DNA of 36,856 bases from Faecalibacterium sp. CAG:74 (lineage in GTDB: Bacteria; Bacillota; Clostridia; Christensenellales; Aristaeellaceae), in the NCBI GenBank assembly GCA_000437595.1, contig FR899845.1:32368-69223 (forward strand), in the 5' to 3' direction. The notes beneath the pieces are model-generated. The model was not told the DNA's origin and did not search any database. It was given only the letters and a program-made list of their open reading frames with translations. How positions within the stretch are numbered: the stretch's first letter is position 1; each line of letters starts with the position of its first letter. Positions 31,119 to 36,856 of the stretch are shown one piece after another. The position numbers and the translations under genes were made by a program.

Positions 31119-31193
31119 TTGCTGACGATACACCCATTCGTCCCCTTGCGAACTGTCACTTGCCCACATCGGCAAGTGTTGATTGAGAAGTAA
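31119..31193 (+). CDS. Possible 24-codon leader ORF upstream of cas5
   Basis: TTG start with AAAGGAAG in front, 24 codons, TAA stop 18 nt before the cas5 ATG. The peptide begins LLTIHPFVPLRTVTCPH and ends RQVLIEK. It spans a perfect hairpin, CACTTGCC / GGCAAGTG (31157-31178, 6-nt loop). It could be a leader peptide, a toxin of a CreTA-like pair, or not translated at all. Confidence 0.4.
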   Translation: MLTIHPFVPLRTVTCPHRQVLIEK

Positions 31194-31211
31194 GAATGAG
31201 GAGGTGAACCA

Positions 31212-31856
31212 ATGTCCATCAAAATGGAGGTGTGGGGCGAGTACGCTTGCTTCACCCGGCCTGAAATGAAGGTTGAGCGTGTCAGCTATGACGTTCCCAC
31301 GCCCAGCGCCGCCCGCGGAATGGTAGAAAGTGTATACTACCATCCAGGCCTAAAATGGCATGTGGATAAAATCTACGTCTGCAAGCCCATCCGCTTCACG
31401 AACATTCTCCGCAACGAAGTGGCATCTAAGATTTCCGTCAGAAACGTGCTGACCGAAGCCAACGGCAAGAAGCGCTCCTACATCGACCGAAACGCCGATA
31501 TTCAGCAGCGCGCTACCACCATGCTGCGAAACGTGCACTACGTCATTGAAGCGCACTTCGAGATGACCGACAAAGCCAATCCGTCGGACAATCCCGGCAA
31601 GTTTCAGGACATCGTGAAGCGGCGTCTTCGCAGCGGTCAGGCATACATGCAGCCGTATCTGGGCTGCCGGGAATGCACGGCGCATTTCCGCCTTTGGGAG
31701 GGCGGCGACATTCCCACCATCGACGAAACGCGGGATTTGGGCTATATGCTTTACGACATGGAATATTCCGACCCGGAAAACATACAACCGATGTTCTTCC
31801 GGGCGCAGATGGTGCATGGCGTGATTGATTTGACAGACTGTGAGGTGGTGAAATGA
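31212..31856 (+). CDS. cas5c: Cas5 (type I-C, Cas5d), crRNA-processing subunit
   Basis: 214 residues. The N terminus KMEVWGEYACFTRPEMKVERVSYDVPTPSAARG is characteristic of Cas5d, which in type I-C replaces Cas6: it cuts the repeat at the base of its hairpin and stays on the 5' handle. YYHPGLKWHVDKIYV contains residues typical of its active region. No cas6 is present, as expected. The ATG follows GAGGAGGTGAACCA. Its stop overlaps the cas8c start (ATGA). It would also be the enzyme to process the CreR-like RNA, whose hairpin ends at the same position relative to the handle. Confidence 0.95.
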   Translation: MSIKMEVWGEYACFTRPEMKVERVSYDVPTPSAARGMVESVYYHPGLKWHVDKIYVCKPIRFTNILRNEVASKISVRNVLTEANGKKRSYIDRNADIQQRATTMLRNVHYVIEAHFEMTDKANPSDNPGKFQDIVKRRLRSGQAYMQPYLGCRECTAHFRLWEGGDIPTIDETRDLGYMLYDMEYSDPENIQPMFFRAQMVHGVIDLTDCEVVK

Positions 31857-33628
31857 TTCTGCAATCGCTCGTGCGGTGCTACAATTCGCTCGCCGCACAG
31901 GGCAAATTGGAGCGTCCCGGCTGGTCATCCGTCAAGGTGCAGTGGGGCTTGCGTCTGAAAGAAAACGGCGAACTGGTATCGGTGGAGTTACTCGGTAAAC
32001 CCGATGAGAAAGGCAAGCCAATCCCTGTACAGAAGCCTCTTCCCACCCCTGTCAAGCGCACCAGCGGTAAGGCAACCTGCTTCTTGTGTGACAATGCGAA
32101 ATATTTATTTGGCATCACCAACGAGCCATACGACGGCACAGGCAAAAATCCCGCCAAAGAGGCAGAAGCCTGTTTCCGCATCAGTGCCAAAAAGCATCAC
32201 GAGCTGCTGGACGGTGTATCCTGCCCGATGGCGCAGGCAATTCTCCGCTTTTTTGACACTTGGCAGCCTGAAAAGGCGGCGCAGTCCCCTGCCCTGCAGG
32301 AGCATTTCGATGACCTGTGCAAGGGCGGCAATCTGCTTTTCTGCCTCATCAACGAATTGGGAACTGTTACAGAAGCGCAGAACGTGCCTGAAATTCAAGC
32401 TGCGTGGGATGCAAGCGTCTCCAATAGCTCGGAACGTTCTACCTTTGGTCGCTGTCTGGTTACAGGCACACAAGACACCATCGCCATTCTGCATCCAAGC
32501 ATCAAGGGCGTTGTTGGCGCACAGTCCTCTGGCGCGTCGCTGGTTTCCTTCAACGCCTTCGCTTTTGAATCCTACGGGCGGAGTGGCAGTCAGGGTTTAA
32601 ACGCCCCCGTCGGGAATCACGCCGCCTTTGCCTACGGCGAAGCGCTCAACTACATGCTTCGCGTGAAGGACTATCACAGTCTGCTGGGATCTGCCACTCT
32701 CGTTTACTGGGCAGAAACGGCGCAATCCGCTTACAGCGACTGCTTTGCCGCTCTGCTGGGGACAAACGAAGACATGACGCAGAATACGCTGGACGGCATC
32801 ATGAAAGCCATCCGCCTTGGGCAGGGTCTTCAGTGGGAGAATGTTCCGCTTGATTCCCGTACACCCTTCTACATTCTGGGGCTGTCGCCGAATGCGTCCC
32901 GTCTGTCGGTTCGTTTCTTCCTGCAAGGGACGTTTGGCGATTTTGCCGCGAATTTGGCGCGTCATCAGGAGCGTTTGAACATCATTCGCCCATCCTATGA
33001 CACGCGTGAAACACTTTCCGCCTATTCGCTGCTCAAGGAAACAGCGAATCCCAACAGCAGGGACAAGCTGCCGCCGTCGCATCTGGTGGGCGATTTGCTC
33101 CGCGCCATTCTTGGCGATACGCCTTACCCTGTTTCGCTGCTGACGCAAACAGAGCTGCGCATCCATGCGGAGCACAGTGTCAGCCGCGGCAAGGCGGCAA
33201 TTCTCAAAGCGTGGCTGCTGAAAAACGGCAGCAATCCACAGTACAAGGAGGTCATCGACGTGCAACTCAACGAACAGACGAATTACGCACCATATGTGCT
33301 GGGTCGTCTCTTTGCGGTGCTGGAAAGCCTCCAGCAGAAGGCAAATCCCGGCATCAACGCTACCATCATGGATCGTTACTTCAACGCTGCCTGCGCAACG
33401 CCCAGCATCGTTTTCCCGACGCTGCTGAAGCTGGCGCAGAGTCACCTGAAGAAACTTGATACCGGCTATTTCATTTATTACGACAAGCAGATGACGGAAC
33501 TGTGCGGGCGCTTGACTGACAGCTACCCTGCGCGCCTGAACCTGCAGGATCAGGGTATTTTCCAGCTGGGCTACTATCACCAGAAGCAGAAGTTCTTCAC
33601 GAAAAAGGAGGAAAACAGCAATGTCTGA
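31853..33628 (+). CDS. cas8c: Cas8c (Csd1), large Cascade subunit
   Basis: 591 residues, normal for Csd1. SGKATCFLCDNAKYLFGI (about 65-85) is the conserved early motif. The region LVSFNAFAFESYGRSGSQGLNAPVG is the other strongly conserved block, and the C-terminal third is helical. It reads the PAM (TTC in type I-C) and holds the target strand. It overlaps cas5 by 4 nt and cas7 by 8 nt. Confidence 0.95.
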   Translation: MILQSLVRCYNSLAAQGKLERPGWSSVKVQWGLRLKENGELVSVELLGKPDEKGKPIPVQKPLPTPVKRTSGKATCFLCDNAKYLFGITNEPYDGTGKNPAKEAEACFRISAKKHHELLDGVSCPMAQAILRFFDTWQPEKAAQSPALQEHFDDLCKGGNLLFCLINELGTVTEAQNVPEIQAAWDASVSNSSERSTFGRCLVTGTQDTIAILHPSIKGVVGAQSSGASLVSFNAFAFESYGRSGSQGLNAPVGNHAAFAYGEALNYMLRVKDYHSLLGSATLVYWAETAQSAYSDCFAALLGTNEDMTQNTLDGIMKAIRLGQGLQWENVPLDSRTPFYILGLSPNASRLSVRFFLQGTFGDFAANLARHQERLNIIRPSYDTRETLSAYSLLKETANPNSRDKLPPSHLVGDLLRAILGDTPYPVSLLTQTELRIHAEHSVSRGKAAILKAWLLKNGSNPQYKEVIDVQLNEQTNYAPYVLGRLFAVLESLQQKANPGINATIMDRYFNAACATPSIVFPTLLKLAQSHLKKLDTGYFIYYDKQMTELCGRLTDSYPARLNLQDQGIFQLGYYHQKQKFFTKKEENSNV

Positions 33629-34523
33629 TGTGATTCGCAATCGCTATGATTTCGTGGTACTGTTCGACGTGCAGAACGGCAATCCCAACGGTGACCCCGA
33701 TGCCGGCAATATGCCCCGCACCGACCCGGAAACGGGTCTTGGGCTGGTGACGGACGTGTGCCTGAAGCGCAAGATTCGCGACTATGTGGCGACCGTCAAG
33801 GAGGGCGACCCGCATTACGGCATCTATATTCAGGATGGCGTTCCGCTGAATCGCTGCGACCGTGAAGGGCTGGAGGCCTGCGGCTACGGCGACATCAAGG
33901 AGGACGACCTCAAAAAGAAACTGAAGTCGAATGACCCGGAGATTGACCGCAAGCTGCGCGATTATATGTGCAGCCACTACTACGACATCCGGACGTTCGG
34001 CGCGGTGATGACGACGTTTGTCAAGGCATCGCTGAACTGCGGTCAGGTGCGCGGGCCGGTGCAGCTGGGCTTTGCCCGCAGCGTTGACCCCATTGTGCCG
34101 CAGGAAATCACCATCACCCGCGTCGCCATCACGACGGAAAAGGACGCGGAGAAGAAGGGCACCGAAATGGGGCGCAAGTACATCGTCCCCTACGGGCTGT
34201 ACCGCGTGGAAGGGTTCGTATCCGCAAATCTGGCGCGCAAGACCACGGGATTCAGCGAAGAAGACCTCGCCCTGTTGTGGGATGCCATCCTCAACATGTT
34301 TGAAAACGACCACTCCGCCGCGCGCGGCATGATGGCAGTGCGCAAGCTCATCATCTTCCGCCATGAGAAGGAACTGGGCAACGCCCCCGCGTGGAAGCTG
34401 TTTGAACGCGTGCGTGTAGCGCGTAAGGCGGACGTGACGGTTCCGCGCAGCTTTACGGACTACGAATGGACGGTGGATGACGCGAATCTGCCGGACGGCG
34501 TCACCTGCGAAGTGAAGGGGTGA
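33621..34523 (+). CDS. cas7c: Cas7 (Csd2), backbone of type I-C Cascade
   Basis: 300 residues. FVVLFDVQNGNPNGDPDAGNMPR at the N terminus is diagnostic of Csd2/Cas7c, an RRM-fold protein that polymerises along the spacer. GAVMTTFVKASLNCGQVRGPVQLG is a second conserved block. GGAGG precedes the ATG inside the cas8c end. The stop overlaps the cas4 start (GTGA). Confidence 0.96.
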   Translation: MSDVIRNRYDFVVLFDVQNGNPNGDPDAGNMPRTDPETGLGLVTDVCLKRKIRDYVATVKEGDPHYGIYIQDGVPLNRCDREGLEACGYGDIKEDDLKKKLKSNDPEIDRKLRDYMCSHYYDIRTFGAVMTTFVKASLNCGQVRGPVQLGFARSVDPIVPQEITITRVAITTEKDAEKKGTEMGRKYIVPYGLYRVEGFVSANLARKTTGFSEEDLALLWDAILNMFENDHSAARGMMAVRKLIIFRHEKELGNAPAWKLFERVRVARKADVTVPRSFTDYEWTVDDANLPDGVTCEVKG

Positions 34524-35176
34524 CGCAGCAGGACGCGACCCTCTCCGCCTTGCAGCATTACGCCTACTGCCGCCGCCAATGGGGATTGATTTTTCTGGAG
34601 CAGCAGTGGGCAGAAAATGCGCACACGGCGGAGGGGCAAGTGTTCCACCAAACGGCGCATCACGGTCCGGAAGCGGAATTGCGCGGCGATACGCTGATTC
34701 TGCGCGGAGTGCGGCTGGAATCCGCCCGCCTGCACCTACACGGCGTCAGCGACGTGGTGGAGTTCCACCGCAGTCCCGACGGTGTTGCGCTGCACGGACG
34801 CGAAGGGCTGTGGCTGCCGTACCCGGTAGAATACAAAAAAGGGTCAGACAAAACGCAGGATGCCGACGAGGTGCAGCTGTGCGCACAGGCGCTCTGCTTG
34901 GAGGAGATGCTCTGCTGTGCCATCCCGGAGGGCAGCTTGTTTTATGGCGAACCCCGCCGACGGACGCGGGTCGCGCTGGATGAATCCCTCCGTGCGCGGA
35001 CGTTGTCGCTTCTGGCGGAACTGCTGGAGAATCAGGCGCGCGGACATACGCCATCCGTTCGGGCGCACAAGGGCTGCAATGCCTGCTCGCTCAAGGATGT
35101 ATGCGTTCCGCGGCTCAGCCGAACTGGCAGCGTCCGCGCCTACATGCACGCCCGTATTGCGGAGGATTCGCCATGA
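34520..35176 (+). CDS. cas4: Cas4 exonuclease, adaptation factor
   Basis: 218 residues. The RecB-type nuclease motifs are GVSDVVEF (Asp) and PVEYKKG (Glu and Lys). Four cysteines for the iron-sulfur cluster are visible: C18 in the N-terminal HYAYCRRQW and CNACSLKDVC near the C terminus. It trims prespacers and fixes PAM orientation with Cas1-Cas2. The GTG start overlaps the cas7 stop; GAAGGG lies before it. Its stop overlaps the cas1 ATG. Confidence 0.94.
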   Translation: MTQQDATLSALQHYAYCRRQWGLIFLEQQWAENAHTAEGQVFHQTAHHGPEAELRGDTLILRGVRLESARLHLHGVSDVVEFHRSPDGVALHGREGLWLPYPVEYKKGSDKTQDADEVQLCAQALCLEEMLCCAIPEGSLFYGEPRRRTRVALDESLRARTLSLLAELLENQARGHTPSVRAHKGCNACSLKDVCVPRLSRTGSVRAYMHARIAEDSP

Positions 35177-36204
35177 GAAAGATGCTGAATACGCTGTTCG
35201 TGACGACGGAAGACGCCTACTTGTCGCTGGAAAACGAGAATATCGTCGTCCATGTGGGCGAGGAAAAGCGCGCGCAGTATCCCCTGCTGATGCTGGAGGG
35301 CATTCTGACTTTCTCCTACAAAGGCGCAAGTCCAGCACTCATGGGTGCTTGCGCAGAGCGCGGTATTGGGCTGACGTTTCTGACGCCGCGCGGGCGATTT
35401 TTAGCACGCGTCTGCGGCAGCGAGCGCGGCAATGTTCTGCTGCGCCGCGAGCAGTATCGGCGCGCCGACAGCCTATCCGCCAGCTGCCTGATTGCACGGA
35501 ATTTCATCTTCGGCAAGGTATACAATCAGCGCTGGGTGCTGGAGCGTACCATCCGCGACCACGCCTTGCGCGTGAATGTGCAGGCACTCAAGGATGTTTC
35601 CGCCGCGTTAGATGCCAAGCTGCCGCAAATTGAATCAGCGGTTGATTTAGATGTGCTGCGCGGGCTGGAAGGCGACGCATCCGCCGATTATTTTTCGGTA
35701 TTCGACGAAATGATACTGACTCAAAAGGCGGATTTCTTGCTGAACGGCCGCAATCGCCGCCCGCCGCAGGACAACATGAACGCCCTACTCTCCTTCGCCT
35801 ATGTGCTGCTCGCCAACGACTGCGCTGCCGCGCTGGAAAGCGTAGGGCTGGATGCCTACGTCGGCTTCATGCACCGCGACCGTCCGGGGCGCACGTCGCT
35901 CGCCCTTGACCTGATGGAAGAACTGCGCGCCCCGATGGCAGATCGCCTCTGCATCACGCTGGCGAACAACCGTGTGCTGCAGGACAAGCACTTCGACCGG
36001 CAGGAAAGCGGCGCCGTCTTCTTGAACGATGCCGGGCGCAAGCAGTTCTTGACCGCGTGGCAAAACCGCAAACGCGAAGAAATCACCCACCCGTTCCTGA
36101 AAGAGAAAATCATGTGGGGGCTTGTTCCCTATGTACAGGCGCTGCTGCTTGCGCGCACCCTCCGCGGCGACACAGACGGTTATCCCCCATTCCTCTGGAA
36201 ATAA
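35173..36204 (+). CDS. cas1: Cas1 integrase
   Basis: 343 residues. The metal ligands are the Glu in VLRGLEGDASADYF, the His in GFMHRDRPGR and the Asp in SLALDLMEELR. The N-terminal beta-domain starts MLNTLFVTTEDAYLSLENE, as in I-C Cas1. The ATG at 35173 overlaps the cas4 stop with GGAGG 8 nt upstream; the longer frame to 35101 lies inside cas4 and is discarded. Confidence 0.97.
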   Translation: MRKMLNTLFVTTEDAYLSLENENIVVHVGEEKRAQYPLLMLEGILTFSYKGASPALMGACAERGIGLTFLTPRGRFLARVCGSERGNVLLRREQYRRADSLSASCLIARNFIFGKVYNQRWVLERTIRDHALRVNVQALKDVSAALDAKLPQIESAVDLDVLRGLEGDASADYFSVFDEMILTQKADFLLNGRNRRPPQDNMNALLSFAYVLLANDCAAALESVGLDAYVGFMHRDRPGRTSLALDLMEELRAPMADRLCITLANNRVLQDKHFDRQESGAVFLNDAGRKQFLTAWQNRKREEITHPFLKEKIMWGLVPYVQALLLARTLRGDTDGYPPFLWK

Positions 36205-36225
36205 CCCGAAAGCGAGGCGTTCCCG

Positions 36226-36516
36226 ATGCTGGTTCTAATCACCTACGATGTTTCCACCGTCGATGCAGACGGCAAACGCCGCTTGCGGCAAGTCGCCAAG
36301 CGCTGCGTCGTCCACGGTCAGCGCGTGCAGAATTCCGTATTTGAGTGCTCTTTGGATGCCGCGCAGTACAAGCTGCTTCAGGCGGAACTTCGGCAGCTGA
36401 TTGACCCGGAAAAGGACAGTTTGCGCTTTTACAACCTCGGCAATCACTACGAAAGCCGGATTGAGCACATTGGCGTGAAGACGAGCTACGCCCCGGAAGG
36501 GCTGCTGATGCTGTAA
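36226..36516 (+). CDS. cas2: Cas2, adaptation complex subunit
   Basis: 96 residues with the ferredoxin-like fold: MLVLITYDVSTVDADGKRRLRQVAKRC (Asp in YDV), QNSVFECSLDAAQYKLL and DSLRFYNLGNHY. It bridges two Cas1 dimers in spacer integration. It follows cas1 by 21 nt and is the last cas gene before the array. Confidence 0.96.
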   Translation: MLVLITYDVSTVDADGKRRLRQVAKRCVVHGQRVQNSVFECSLDAAQYKLLQAELRQLIDPEKDSLRFYNLGNHYESRIEHIGVKTSYAPEGLLML

Positions 36517-36538
36517 GGGCGCGCCGCGCGAATCGCCC

Positions 36539-36599
36539 GTGCGAAGCGCAAGCCTCCAGCCTTTTGCAGGGAGGTTCGCACCGGATTTCGCGGTTTTTT
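36539..36599 (+). terminator. Terminator after cas2
   Basis: Nested stems GTGCGAA / TTCGCAC (36539-36545, 36575-36581) and CCTCC / GGAGG (36553-36557, 36570-36574), followed after 12 nt by six T (36594-36599). A plausible end for the cas operon. Confidence 0.6.
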
Positions 36600-36710
36600 A
36601 GTTGAAAATTACCGCATTTTCGGCTAAGCTGATTCTCAAAAGGACTGTTTTGTGGTATACTTTTTGTGCAAAGCCTATGATTCTGATCGACAGAATTGTT
36701 ACTTTGCGCA
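36600..36710 (+). promoter_or_regulatory. CRISPR leader with array promoter
   Basis: AT-rich stretch between the cas2 terminator and the first repeat. A promoter-like pair TTCTCA (36633-36638), 17-nt spacer, TATACT (36656-36661) would start transcription about 43 nt before the first repeat. Confidence 0.7.
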
Positions 36711-36856
36711 GTCGCTCCCCGTGCGGGGAGCGTGGATTGAAATAACGTGGACGTGATAAGTGCTTGCCGCTCCTGCTCGTCGCTCCCCGTGCGGGGAGCG
36801 TGGATTGAAATGCCCATGGCCTTGGTGACGACTTCGCCGCCATCTGTCGCTCCCCG
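36711..36856 (+). CRISPR. Type I-C CRISPR array, leader-proximal end
   Basis: Repeats of 33 nt at 36711-36743 and 36779-36811, and a third cut by the window edge (36846-36856). Each begins GTCG, has the 8-bp hairpin CGCTCCCC-GTGC-GGGGAGCG and ends TGGATTGAAAT, the 11-nt crRNA handle made by Cas5d. Spacers are 35 nt (36744-36778) and 34 nt (36812-36845). I saw no match of either spacer elsewhere in the window. The array continues to the right. Confidence 0.97.

Noticed and set aside
31212..36516. Missing cas6 as a sign of a defective system
   Set aside because: Type I-C uses Cas5 for crRNA processing; absence of cas6 is normal.
36598..36843. Minus-strand frames encoding FQSTLPARGAT / ISIHAPRTGSD
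   Set aside because: These are the well-known spurious translations of type I-C CRISPR repeats.

Overview
The window looks like a fragment of a high-GC Bacillota (Clostridia-type) genome, probably a plant-polysaccharide-degrading gut anaerobe. The grounds are strong AGGAGG-type ribosome binding sites, sigma-A promoters with 16-18 nt spacers, cre/LacI-type operators, LplB/LplC-type sugar importers, an AraC/YesS-type membrane regulator and a type I-C CRISPR system. Naming the order or genus would need a database search.

Layout. (1) 1-3.4 kb: the end of an altronate dehydratase (galacturonate catabolism), then on the minus strand pyruvate kinase, a barstar-like protein, a zinc-ribbon protein and a nitroreductase. 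(2) 3.4-16.5 kb: a pectin / rhamnogalacturonan-I locus. It holds GH28 and GH105 enzymes, a MATE exporter, a GH43 and a rhamnogalacturonan acetylesterase, an ABC sugar importer (two permeases and a solute-binding protein), and a divergent YesS-like AraC regulator. None of the four enzymes here has a signal peptide, so oligosaccharides are probably imported and finished in the cytoplasm. (3) 16.5-22.7 kb: housekeeping genes: a GNAT acetyltransferase, a Gfo/Idh/MocA oxidoreductase, two tandem tRNA-Arg(ACG) genes, an aroA-aroC-pheA operon and tpiA. (4) 22.7-26.7 kb: a second polysaccharide cluster with a secreted beta-helix protein, a small secreted protein and a LacI regulator. The two secreted-protein genes each have a strong promoter followed by the same palindromic operator. 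(5) 26.8-36.9 kb: a NYN-nuclease-like protein divergent from a type I-C CRISPR-Cas locus (cas3, then cas5-cas8c-cas7-cas4-cas1-cas2 and the first repeats of the array).

The most striking observation lies in the 351-bp gap between cas3 and cas5. The minus strand carries a complete small-RNA gene: a TTGACA-N17-TAAAAT promoter, a degenerate CRISPR repeat that begins GTCG like the true repeat, folds into a hairpin and ends in the 11-nt crRNA 5' handle with one change, a guide-like segment, and a strong terminator. The first 15 nt of the guide match a site next to a TTC PAM, 8 nt upstream of the -35 box of the cas5 operon promoter. The only mismatches are at positions 6 and 12, the two positions that are flipped out in Cascade-bound crRNA. 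This is the architecture of a Cas-regulating RNA (CreR) or a CreA antitoxin RNA, here in a type I-C system. In the same locus, cas3 carries a 40-bp tandem duplication that frameshifts its last residues, and the cas5 leader holds a 24-codon ORF with a perfect hairpin.

A family of short and long palindromic elements (five copies, TACTATTTCCAAAT ends) is scattered through the first 22 kb. In four of the five copies the element directly abuts the TAA stop codon of a minus-strand gene.
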